NCBI RefSeq assembly: GCF_943914015.1
Contig: NZ_CALUAK010000013.1
Location: forward strand, 1 to 33,632
Direction: 5' to 3'
DNA length: 33,632 bases
From: an uncultured Corynebacterium sp.
GTDB taxonomy: Bacteria; Actinomycetota; Actinomycetes; Mycobacteriales; Mycobacteriaceae
Made by a program: the position numbers and the translations under genes
Notes under the pieces: model-generated
Seen by the model: only the letters and a program-made list of their open reading frames with translations
What the model was told of the DNA's origin: nothing
Database searches by the model: none
Shown: piece after piece, positions 7,810-14,918 of the stretch
Position numbering within the stretch: the stretch's first letter is position 1
Layout of the letters: every line of letters starts with the position of its first letter

Positions 7810-8637
7810 CTATCCCTTCAGGGAATCGGGGATGAACCAGTAGTTGTTCACGTTGTTGTTCTCCACGAACTGCAGGAACTCTGGATCGCGGTAGGCCTTC
7901 TTTACTTCCTCCACCCACTCGTCTTTCACCTTGTCGTTGGTGGTGGCGGCGTTGAGGATCAGCTCGGGGCGCAGGTTTTCCTGGAAGAGCTGCAGGTTCG
8001 GGTCCACCTTGGAGGCGTACGACATGGAGCCGGGGAGTACGCCCCAGTCCACGTCGGGAAGCGCGCGCGGGATGGCAGCGGAGTCCATTGCCTTGAATTC
8101 CAGCTCGTGCGGGTTCTCGTCTACGTCGTTGACGGATAGGAGGGCGGGGTCGGCGTCTGCTTTGATGGTGATCCAGCCGGCGTCCTTGAGCAGGTTGAGG
8201 GCGCGGGACAGGTTGGAGGCATCGATCGGGATGGCGACGGTCTGGCCTGCGGCGACGTCGTCGAGGGAGCCGTGGCGCTGCGAGTACAGGCCTGCGGGGA
8301 CGGTCGGCAGCTCGGTGAAGTTCACCAGGTCGGAGCCCTTTTCCTTGTTAAATACGCCGGTGTAGGCGGAGTGCTGGTCCACGTTGAGGTCGACGGATCC
8401 CTCGGCCAGCGCGGTGTTGGCCTGCATGAGGTCGGAGAAGTCGGTGTATTTAACGGTGTAGCCGTCCTTTTCCAGAATCGGCTCGATGCCGTCCTTGAAC
8501 AGCACAGAGTAGGGCCCGGGGGACGTGCCGACGGTAATCGTCTTGGCGTCGGTCTCCGTGTTTCCGGCGCAGGAGGCGAGCCCAAAGCTAAGGGCTGCGG
8601 CGCTGAGCGCAGCAATGATTTTCGACGAGCGGTTCAT
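7810..8637 (-). CDS. metQ: Methionine-binding lipoprotein, NlpA/MetQ family
   Basis: A 275-residue NlpA-family solute-binding lipoprotein. The signal peptide ends in lipobox LASC, so Cys24 would be acylated and the protein tethered to the outer face of the membrane. The fold signature VGTSPGPYSVLFKDGIEPILEK is followed by a DVNVDQH-type segment and the typical C terminus NNVNNYWFIPDSLKG. A strong Shine-Dalgarno, aaaggagtt, precedes ATG 8637-8635. First gene of metQNI; an McbR-type operator lies about 40 bases upstream of the start. Confidence 0.94.
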   Translation of the reverse strand: MNRSSKIIAALSAAALSFGLASCAGNTETDAKTITVGTSPGPYSVLFKDGIEPILEKDGYTVKYTDFSDLMQANTALAEGSVDLNVDQHSAYTGVFNKEKGSDLVNFTELPTVPAGLYSQRHGSLDDVAAGQTVAIPIDASNLSRALNLLKDAGWITIKADADPALLSVNDVDENPHELEFKAMDSAAIPRALPDVDWGVLPGSMSYASKVDPNLQLFQENLRPELILNAATTNDKVKDEWVEEVKKAYRDPEFLQFVENNNVNNYWFIPDSLKG

Positions 8638-8677
8638 TGGCGTAACTCCTTTAATGTACTAAGTAGTCTATTAACGT

Positions 8678-8693
8678 AAGACTGGAAAGTCTA
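8678..8693. promoter_or_regulatory. McbR-type operator upstream of metQNI
   Basis: aagactggaaagtcta fits TAGAC-N6-GTCTA, the binding site of the corynebacterial methionine/cysteine repressor McbR, with one mismatch in the left arm. It lies 41-56 bases upstream of the metQ start, in the promoter region. A further half-site-like agtcta occurs at about 8665-8670. McbR with S-adenosylhomocysteine as effector represses sulfur-uptake genes in C. glutamicum, so metQNI is probably derepressed when methionine is short. Confidence 0.75.
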
Positions 8694-8804
8694 TTATCTG
8701 TAAACAAGACATTACGCCAGTTATTCCCCGAAAGCGAAAACGTCTGAGTGAATGTGTGGAAACATCGGTCACGTTTATGGGCCTAGGTGCCTCGCTCGTT
8801 CTGT

Positions 8805-9285
8805 GCGCAACGGCGCAATAAGTGCGCAGCTATGGGTGTTTGGCTCCCGCGCGCCGGGGGTCCGCAGTGCCCAACGGCGCAATGATTGCGCCCGTGTGCG
8901 TGCCGAGTCCCCGCCGGGATCAATACGCGGGCTCTCATCCCTGTGCGCAACGGCGCAATAAGCGGGTGCTTATTGGGTGCTTGGGCGCGCGTCGGACTGT
9001 GGGATCTTGTTGTGCGCAACGGCGCAATAAGTGCGCACGCATGGGAAAGATGGGCTGTTCTGCGTGTCGGTGCAAAAAGTACAGGTCAACAAATCTGGCG
9101 CAGATCCTGCGCGCAGCGGCGCAATAAGTGCACAGTCATGAATATGGTTGACGGTCATTGTACGTCTGGCTGTGTGGGGCGATCGTTGCGCGCAACGGCG
9201 CAATAAGTGGCTGCTTATTGGGTGCTTGGGTACGCCCCGGATTGTGAGATTTGGTTTTGCGCAGCGGCGCAATAAGTGCGCACGT
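8805..9285. repeat. Array of seven short palindromic repeats
   Basis: The core gcgcaacggcgcaataagtg, or close variants, starts at 8805, 8869, 8945, 9014, 9111, 9190 and 9259. Each core contains the dyad TGCGC-AACG-GCGCA or a near version. Spacers are 44-77 bases, so this is not a regular CRISPR and no cas gene is near. The segments after copies 3 and 6 are alike, including a second hairpin aataag-N6-cttatt, and copies 3-4 and 6-7 are offset by exactly 245 bases, so a block was duplicated. No convincing protein is encoded. The array lies between the metQ promoter and the frameshifted 9470 gene. Confidence 0.85.
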
Positions 9286-9469
9286 ATGTAACTGAAATTT
9301 CGCCGGTCGGGTGGGGCTATGGTGGCTCCTCCGCGAAAAATGGTGGCGCGGCTTTCGCTGGAATGGTATGCAGATCACCTGGATGGCGTCTCATCGACTC
9401 CGGAGGTTCTAAAACCGGAAAAGCCGTGAAAGCGTCAGGGGACTCACGCGCATGCACGTCCAGGACGTG
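9286..9469. other. Intergenic stretch right of the repeat array
   Basis: No gene is supported here. The last 45 or so bases before the stop at 9470 resemble the sequence just beyond the 4520 stop, so the duplication of that gene extended past its 3' end. Confidence 0.45.
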
Positions 9470-10013
9470 TCAATCAACAATGCGTTCTTGGCCGTCGATT
9501 GAAATCTTCTTCCACTGTGCGTTTTCTTCAGCAAAGACACTAATCAGGGCAGCGGCTTCCATGAGTCCCCACGAAGTCGACGTTACGTTGTCCCCATCGG
9601 CATCAAAAAGATACGGAAGCTTGTCTGAAGCTTTTCGGGCGAGTCCAGGCGAAAACGGCGAAACGGTTAAATCCCACGTCTCATTTCTGTGAATTCGGTT
9701 GAAGAAGTTTCCCCACCAGGGAGCAGATGCGGACACGGGATTCTCGCCCGGATGCAATTCCACCGTGATCCGTGATGGCGCTACCTGTTTGTATTCCAAA
9801 CCAACCAGCATGATTGATGGAAGATAACCCGCTACAGGTGCCGAGCCCTCGTTCGCAGAGTATATCTCGAGGACAAGCGCGTCTGATTCATCATTGCTTT
9901 CCCCGACGTACCAGGGAGAAAGAGCGGTCCCCGACATGATGGATGAGAGATCTTCCGCGTCACGAGGCGGCCCGCAAGGATCAATATTCCACGTCCCGGT
10001 AAGAGAGAATCAT
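9470..10013 (-). pseudogene. Frameshifted paralogue of the 'WWGNFF' protein
   Basis: Homologous to the 203-residue protein at 4520-5131 along its length (ALSPWYVGESND, PSRITVELHPGEN, WWGNFFNRI, TWDLTVSPFS, SSWGLMEAAALI equivalents). The homologous start is ATG 10013-10011, but after four codons two bases are missing in a CT run: ctctctt here against the length expected from the paralogue. The frame ends at TGA eleven codons in. The frame that continues, from LTGTWNIDPCGP to SIDGQERIVD, is intact. Either the gene is dead, or an internal start at 9937 (MSGTALSPWY) gives a 155-residue product. It follows metQ2 by 26 bases, where the other copy follows a secreted protein. Confidence 0.75.
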
Positions 10014-10039
10014 CGCTGACCAATTTTCCCGCGCAACCG

Positions 10040-10801
10040 CTAGGGCACGTACCAGTAGTCGTTCACGTTGTCGTTGTTCATGTAGGAGATGAACGCGGGA
10101 TCGTGGTACGCGGCCTGCACGTCGTGCACCCACGGGCTGTCGGCATCTTCCGCGCGGACGGTGATGGCGCGCAGCAGCTCAGGGCGCATTTTCTCCTGGT
10201 AGACCTGCATGCGTGGGTCCGCCTTCACTGGGTAGCTCACAGAACCCGGGAGCACCACCCAGTCCACCTTCGGCAGCTCGACGGGCAGGTCCTCGCTGTT
10301 GCGCTCGCTGATGGTGAGTCCGCGATCGTCGCTCTCCGTGATAAACCCCGCCTCTTGCAGGAGCTCCATCGCCCGATCGCGCTCCGCCGGCGTTCTCGGG
10401 ATGGCCACCGTCTGTCCCTCGGCGACGTCCTCCACCGACCTGTGTTCCTTGGAGTACAGCGCCGCCGGAATCGTCGGCAGCGTATCAATATTCACCAGCG
10501 TCCCGCCCTTGGCCCGGTTATATAGGTCCGTGTAGGCCGGGTATTGCTCCACGCTGAGATCCGCATTCCCCGCCACCAGGGCGTCGGTTGCCTCGTTGAG
10601 GTCCCGGTAGACGTGGTAGTTGACGGTGTACCCCTTGGCCTTGAGCAGGGGCTCGATGCCGTCCTTGAAGATAATGGAGTACGGCCCCGGGCTCATGCCC
10701 ACCGTGAGCACTGTGCCTTCCGTCTCGGTGTGAGGCGCGCACCCGGCCACGCCGAGGGTCACGGCGACAATGACCGCGGTCAGCCTTGCTAACACTCCCA
10801 T
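10040..10801 (-). CDS. Second MetQ/NlpA-family substrate-binding lipoprotein
   Basis: A 253-residue NlpA-family lipoprotein. The signal peptide MGVLARLTAVIVAVTLGVAGC ends in lipobox VAGC; the mature part has VGMSPGPYSIIFKDGIEPLL and ends DNVNDYWYVP. It is clearly paralogous to MetQ at 7810-8637 but diverged. I chose ATG 10801-10799 because AAAGGGAG precedes it and it gives a compact signal peptide. No permease or ATPase gene adjoins it, so it may feed the nearby MetNI or be an orphan receptor with another ligand. It is divergent from luxS across an inverted repeat. Confidence 0.9.
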   Translation of the reverse strand: MGVLARLTAVIVAVTLGVAGCAPHTETEGTVLTVGMSPGPYSIIFKDGIEPLLKAKGYTVNYHVYRDLNEATDALVAGNADLSVEQYPAYTDLYNRAKGGTLVNIDTLPTIPAALYSKEHRSVEDVAEGQTVAIPRTPAERDRAMELLQEAGFITESDDRGLTISERNSEDLPVELPKVDWVVLPGSVSYPVKADPRMQVYQEKMRPELLRAITVRAEDADSPWVHDVQAAYHDPAFISYMNNDNVNDYWYVP

Positions 10802-10833
10802 ACCAAACTCCCTTTGTCCGCGCATGATTAAAT

Positions 10834-10855
10834 CTAGTCCACTCCATTAGACTAG
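10834..10855. promoter_or_regulatory. Inverted repeat in the metQ2-luxS divergent promoter region
   Basis: ctagtc (10834-10839) and gactag (10850-10855) form an exact dyad with a ten-base spacer, in the 59-base gap between the two divergent genes. Arm spacing and sequence differ from McbR (TAGAC-N6-GTCTA). TAGACT at 10848-10853 is also a plausible -10 box seven bases from luxS ATG 10861, which would make luxS leaderless. Confidence 0.45.
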
Positions 10856-10860
10856 GGACC

Positions 10861-11331
10861 ATGGAAAAACGCATGAATGTAGAGTCTTTCAACCTCGATC
10901 ACACGCTTGTCGACGCTCCTTTCGTCCGCATTGCGGACGAGAAGACGCTCCCCGGCGGAGACGTTCTCAGGAAGTTTGACGTACGGTTCTGCCAACCCAA
11001 CAAGGAGCATCTGGAGATGCCCACCGTCCACTCCATCGAGCACATGACCGCCGAGCACATGCGCAACCACACCGACCGCCTCATCGACTTCTCCCCGATG
11101 GGGTGCCAGACCGGCTTCTACGCCATCACCCTCGATATTTCCACTGAGGACTTCATGGACATCCTCGAGCAGACCTTCCGCGACATCCTCGACGCCACCG
11201 AGGTTCCCGCTGCCAATGAGAAACAGTGTGGCTGGGGCCAGAACCATTCCCTGAAGGGTGCCCAGGAAGCCGTCGAAAAGATGCTGACTAAGCGCGATGA
11301 GTGGGGGACCATCTACACCGAGCAGCATTAA
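10861..11331 (+). CDS. luxS: S-ribosylhomocysteine lyase LuxS
   Basis: A 156-residue LuxS. The metal site is HSIEH (His57, Glu60, His61) plus Cys123 in KQCGWGQNH. Cys82 in MGCQTGFY is the second catalytic residue. The enzyme cleaves S-ribosylhomocysteine to homocysteine and the AI-2 precursor DPD in the activated methyl cycle, which fits the methionine-uptake genes beside it. ATG 10861 is the first start; ATG 10873 (MNVESFNLDHT) is a close alternative. The stop (11329-11331) overlaps the stop of the convergent pentapeptide-type gene through TTAA. A partial second copy lies at 13026-13121. Confidence 0.96.
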   Translation: MEKRMNVESFNLDHTLVDAPFVRIADEKTLPGGDVLRKFDVRFCQPNKEHLEMPTVHSIEHMTAEHMRNHTDRLIDFSPMGCQTGFYAITLDISTEDFMDILEQTFRDILDATEVPAANEKQCGWGQNHSLKGAQEAVEKMLTKRDEWGTIYTEQH

Positions 11332-12248
11332 CCCATGTACCACGGAGTGACGGTGAAGATATCTTCGCCATCTTTCCCAATGCCTTCCCAGCGACGTGAG
11401 TAAACAATGGGGTGCGGGTGCACCGAGGGTTTTTCTGTCGTAAAACCCGGCCAGCGCCGTTCCACGCTGGCGCGCCCGTCTACTGCGATGCTGCTACCAT
11501 CTGGAAACACTGTGAGTTCGTCGATATGGCAATCCCGAAAAAGATCAGCCTGCGCCCGGCAACCGCGAAAATCCGTACCGTGCACGGTTGCTCCTCGTAG
11601 GCAGGCAAAGAGCAGATCGCTTCGAGAAAAGGAGCACCTATCGAGGTTCGCGTTGTCGAAGTGTGCACGATAAAAATCCCCTTTAAACCTTGCGTTAGAG
11701 GCAGTGACACCCATCCAATGCGAGCGAGAAAAATCTCCGTGGAACCTACCTTCCGGGCAGCGTGAGTACGAGAAATCAGCTCGTTTCCCCTGCGCGTTCG
11801 TCAAAGCGGCACCCGTAAGGTTAGAGCTCGAGAAGTTGATATCAGCAACGTGTGCATTCGCCAGAGCTAACCGAGGAAGATCTGCGAAGGAGAAGGAGAC
11901 ATAGACGGGACATTGGTCAAACATAGCGTTTGGCCTTGTCCTGCTCCTAGGGATCGCAGGCTGAGTAAAAAAGATCGTTTTACTTATCCTGGCAGTAATA
12001 CCCCCCACAGCCGTGGCTACTAGCGACCACTCGCAGCTATGGAACCCATCTCCGAAACAGCCACTATCTGCATGCGCGAACGTGGTGAGAACTGTAACCG
12101 CGTGTTGTATACCTTCTTGGTATAGCGCAGGAGCTTCGCTATACCGCGAAACGGCGTAATCGATCCATTGAAGCAGCTGATCCACACCCTGACGTTGTTC
12201 ACTGCAACGCGGAGTGCATAGGAGTTCGTAAGTAGGGTGGATAGTCAT
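11328..12248 (-). CDS. Pentapeptide-repeat protein
   Basis: A 306-residue protein. The middle (about 130-255) has pentapeptide repeats of the A(D/N)Lxx type: ADLPRLALANAHVADINF, NLTGAALTNAQGKRADF, DFSRSHWMGV, AHFDNANLDRCSFSRSDL, CLRGATVHGTDFRGC. This is the right-handed beta-helix signature. The N-terminal region (YELLCTPRCSEQRQGVDQLLQW) is helical. The last 50 residues form a separate tail ending TPWYMG. No signal peptide. Start ATG 12248-12246 (MTIHPTYELL) lies inside the end of the upstream gene (stop 12199), so the two overlap by 50 bases. Its stop overlaps the luxS stop. Function unknown. Confidence 0.8.
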   Translation of the reverse strand: MTIHPTYELLCTPRCSEQRQGVDQLLQWIDYAVSRYSEAPALYQEGIQHAVTVLTTFAHADSGCFGDGFHSCEWSLVATAVGGITARISKTIFFTQPAIPRSRTRPNAMFDQCPVYVSFSFADLPRLALANAHVADINFSSSNLTGAALTNAQGKRADFSYSRCPEGRFHGDFSRSHWMGVTASNARFKGDFYRAHFDNANLDRCSFSRSDLLFACLRGATVHGTDFRGCRAQADLFRDCHIDELTVFPDGSSIAVDGRASVERRWPGFTTEKPSVHPHPIVYSRRWEGIGKDGEDIFTVTPWYMG

Positions 12249-12967
12249 CGGGATCTCTGGGGCGATCGGCGCGGCTGAAGCACTCCGAATATTCGGGTAG
12301 CTCCCATGTGCTTTCGTTAACCGTGCAGTTATAGAGTGCGGAATTTTTCGCAAAACACCCTATGAAAGAACACGTGTCAAAGGTGCAAGAGCGAAAATCC
12401 ACGTTGTCGAAGGTGCAGTTTTCGAACACGGAGTATGCCAGGGTCGATCGCACGAAAGAACAGTGAGAAAAGGTGGAAGAGCTAAAGCGGGTTGATGAGA
12501 TTGTAGTTTCATTGATAAGGCAATGAGAGAATTGGCAGGTGGCGAAGAAAAACCTAGAAATGTTGAGATTAGTGACCGTGGCATGATCGAGGTCGGCAGA
12601 CCTGAGGCCGGAATTACGCAGTCTTCTACCAGTGAAAGTCCATGGGATTACAGGTGCAGTGGTTTCGCTACTTCCGGGAACGCGCCATCGTAGTTTGTTC
12701 GGATCTTCCTTATCCGCGTAAAGCCTCCGACTGAGGGCTGTCAAGGTCTCTGCTGGTGGGAAGATTTTCCAATGGTCTAATTCGCCAGAGGCGGTGGAGC
12801 CGGAGGCGAACCGACAGAGAGTCGGAACGACGGTTTGTATAAGGCTGTTCTGGGTAGAAACCAGGTTGTCGGGCGAGGTAGAGGAGCTCATATGCGGCGG
12901 TGAGCTGTTCAAGTTCATTCGGCGAGTGCAGTTGCTGGAGAAGTTCGTTCACTCGAGCCTGCGACAT
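12199..12967 (-). pseudogene. Frameshifted F-x-x-C pentapeptide-type gene
   Basis: Related to the 245-residue protein at 1680-2417. The first frame begins MSQARVNELLQQL (ATG 12967) and contains LEQLTAAYELLY. The rest (PTLCRFASGS, LTALSRRL, then repeats such as FENCTFDNVDF and SCTFDTCSF, and PEYSECFSRAD) lies in another frame ending at 12199. Aligned to the relative, the frames join at about 12860-12880 with the correct spacing after a single-base shift. It is therefore a recent pseudogene, a programmed shift, or a sequencing error. The part after the shift could be translated from ATG 12918, but that gives an unnatural N terminus. Confidence 0.75.
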
Positions 12968-13025
12968 ATTGCTATTTCAGCTGAAGATCGACAGGCTGGT
13001 GCTAGTGATTTCGCTGTCCAACAGG

Positions 13026-13121
13026 GAGCACATGCACAACCACACCGACCTCAAGAGCGCCCAGGAAGCCGTCGAAAAGATGCTGGCTAAGCGCGATGAG
13101 TGGGGGACCGTCTGCGCCTAG
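13026..13121 (+). pseudogene. luxS: Internally deleted remnant of a second luxS
   Basis: The plus strand reads EHMHNHTD, then LKSAQEAVEKMLAKRDEWGT, ending VCA-stop. This matches luxS residues 65-72 joined directly to residues 131-152. About 58 residues, including both catalytic cysteines, are missing, as is everything upstream including HSIEH. Nucleotide identity to luxS is high (caggaagccgtcgaaaagat is exact), so the duplication is fairly recent or was acquired from a close relative. The stop TAG (13119-13121) overlaps the convergent lipoprotein-gene stop through CTAG, an arrangement echoing the TTAA overlap at the intact luxS. Confidence 0.9.
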
Positions 13122-13717
13122 CGGGCGGCCTGCCTGAGTGCGTAGTAGTAGTAGGCGTAGCCGTCCGGGCCTTCGAAGCAGTCGGATGCATCGGCCGGCC
13201 ACGTCGAGGCGTTTTGGTCGCAGGTCCAGATGGACTGGAACGGCCCCTGCCTGAACCATTCCATGCCCTGACCGGGCTGGTACGGAACCGACGGCCACTG
13301 GTATTGGGACTTCTGCGGGCGCTGTGTGGGCTTGTTGTTGCTGGCGCTCTCGTTCAGCCTGCTCAGACGCGCGGGATTCGGATTCCCGTGACGCGGACGC
13401 GCGCGACTCAGATGCCCGCGACTCGGATGCCCGTGATTCCGACGACCGCGAGCTCTCGATCGCCTTCTCTTTCTCCTCCACCTCGATGCGCTTCTTGGCG
13501 ATGGCGTACTCCGACTCATCAATCACGCCGTCACCGTCGGCATCATCCGACGCGGTGAGCAACCCCTTGTCGACGAGGTCGTGCACCTCCGTCTCGCAGG
13601 TCGTGGAACCCTCACACGCCCACAGGCAACATTGGTTCCCTCAATCGTCTTTTCGCTCATGGTGCACGAGCTCAGGGTTAAAAGCGCAGCTAGGGGCAGG
13701 ATAAGGGATCATTTCAT
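13118..13717 (-). pseudogene. Broken lipoprotein gene with EF-hand-like loop and Ser-Glu-Ser-Arg repeats
   Basis: Pieces of one protein lie in shifting frames. ATG 13717 starts a lipoprotein signal (MK-stop-SLILPLAALLTLSSC, lipobox LSSC) with an in-frame TGA at codon 3, perhaps once TGG. After TMSEKTIEGTNVAC the frame shifts to CEGSTTCETEVHDLVDKGLL, then DADGDGVIDESEY (a calcium-binding DxDxDG loop), a charged helix, and tandem SRASE-type repeats at about 13365-13460. A second shift near 13340 leads to QYQWPSVPYQPGQ, FQSIWTCDQN and DCFEGPDGYAYYYYALRQAAR. One nonsense codon and two frameshifts indicate a pseudogene of an exported, possibly calcium-binding lipoprotein. It converges on the luxS remnant. 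Confidence 0.7.
13372..13460 (-). repeat. Short tandem repeats encoding SRASE units
   Basis: Near-repeats of about 15 bases based on gcccgcgactcggat run through this part of the broken lipoprotein gene and encode Ser-Arg-Ala-Ser-Glu units. Such low-complexity tracts expand and contract readily, and one of the gene's frameshifts lies at their downstream edge. Confidence 0.6.
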
Positions 13718-13787
13718 AGCAAAAATTCTAACACCGTAGCAGTGCAACTACTGGCACTTGTGTACATGGGGGGTGTGAAGGATGTTC

Positions 13788-13936
13788 TACTCGTGAAGCT
13801 CCACATTTGACGGAACAACAACGTAGTCGCTGGTGTCGAGATCATGGCGGGCATGGTAGCCCGACCTAGTTTTCACCTCGAAGGCGAGGAAAACACTTTG
13901 CTCACACCTTTCTGTCTCGAGAATATATTCAGCTAA
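13788..13936 (-). pseudogene. C-terminal remnant of an unknown gene
   Basis: A minus-strand frame with no start codon ends at TAG 13790-13788. Its last residues read LAFEVKTRSGYHARHDLD then TSDYVVVPSNVELHE. The composition looks like real protein, but there is no upstream part: the frame is closed by TAA just to the right. I cannot assign a family. It lies in the decay zone between the lipoprotein pseudogene and the DUF3800 gene. Confidence 0.35.
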
Positions 13937-14066
13937 AACTTCCGCAGCGAATTACAGCAGCGAGTTTTGCGCCGATAGTCCTTTCCTGTCATGTGAACCG
14001 GTTTGCAACGTCGATTTAAGAGCCTGGAGGTTCCAGTTGTTTGGTAAACTGAAAACAAAGCTGGCG

Positions 14067-14107
14067 ACAAGTCCTCCAGGGGAGGACTTCCCACCCCGAT
14101 AGGTGGG
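14067..14107. other. Two adjacent stem-loops downstream of the DUF3800 gene
   Basis: aagtcctcc/ggaggactt (14067-14075 with 14079-14087) form a perfect 9-bp stem with a three-base loop. cccacc/ggtggg (14088-14093 with 14102-14107) forms a second hairpin immediately beside it. They lie 16 bases past the DUF3800 stop on the minus strand. They may be a terminator, or resemble the structured transposon/TnpB-type RNA ends seen in IS200/IS605 elements; no tnpB is visible here. Confidence 0.55.
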
Positions 14108-14122
14108 ATAGCCAGTCTTCTT

Positions 14123-14795
14123 TTATGGGGTGCCCCAAGGCGTGAATACACTGCTGAGCGTTGGCTTTACGCAAGAGTCGTACCAGGGACATTTCTTGCC
14201 TTCGAGACGACGCTGTACTGCCCACAATCCGTAGTCGGCAACTTGCAGTCCCCACGCAGATTGGGCACTCCAGATGCAGAGAGTAATGTCACGGGAAATC
14301 TGGTCACAAACTTCCTCAATAGCCTTTTGTGCAGTGGCCTTAAACTTCTTGGTTCCAAACTCGGCTACGATAACGTACAACTCATCGTGTTCATCGGACA
14401 CCTGTCTTGCGATTTCTTTGAGATGTAAGTACCAAGCCATTCTGTAGAGATACATTGGTCCCTTTTCTCTGACCTGCGGGTATGCATTGGATTTGTATAG
14501 GAATGTGGTGTCGAATCGTGGGGCTTGTTCCTTAACTAGGTTGAACATTTCATCTCTCGTCTTTCGAGAGTCATCGACAGCATGAAATCCTCTTGGCAGG
14601 CTCAAACCTTCCTTTGCATTTTTCGCACGCAAATGTAGGCCCTCCAGGAGGTCATCTCCGTGCCGATCTGTTTGGAAGGTCGCAGTACCAAAACCAAAAT
14701 ATGTCGAAGCACCACCTTCCTTTGGGGTTAGGGGTGCCACTGTAATCAAGGTTTCCGGTTTCGTCTGCGTATAGGTAAATGCGACGTTTTGTCAT
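14123..14795 (-). pseudogene. DUF3800 protein gene, frameshifted
   Basis: The start ATG 14795 gives MTKRRIYLYADETGNLDYSG, the N-terminal DE(T/S)GN motif of DUF3800 (RNase H-like fold; uncharacterised, often in defence or mobile contexts). Near 14715-14725, in ccccaaaggaagg, the frame changes. The remaining 200 residues (GGASTYFGFGTATFQTD..., VIVAEFGTKKFKATAQKAI, LQVADYGLWAVQRRLEGK) match the rest of the family, including a late Asp in VADY. One base restores a protein of about 220 residues. It may be a pseudogene or contain a sequence error. Confidence 0.75.
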
Positions 14796-14918
14796 CGGTG
14801 CTTTATTCCCCCTCTTTGGATCTGCTAATCCAATACTAGACGCGAATAGATGGGCCCTGCACCCCGCCGAGCCTTTCTGTACCATCGAAAACCAACCTAA
14901 ACCTAAGGACGGTGCACA

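Noticed and set aside
6934..8139. 401-codon plus-strand open frame
   Set aside because: Antisense to metN and metQ; composition rich in Ser and Arg typical of an opposite-strand shadow.
8805..9285. CRISPR array
   Set aside because: Repeats are short and variable, spacers range 44-77 bases and resemble each other, and no cas genes are near.
10834..10855. McbR operator at luxS/metQ2
   Set aside because: Arms are CTAGTC/GACTAG with a ten-base spacer, not TAGAC-N6-GTCTA; kept only as an unassigned inverted repeat.
12794..13121. Plus-strand open frame ending in LuxS-like residues as a complete gene
   Set aside because: Only the last part is LuxS; the earlier residues are antisense of the frameshifted pentapeptide-type gene.
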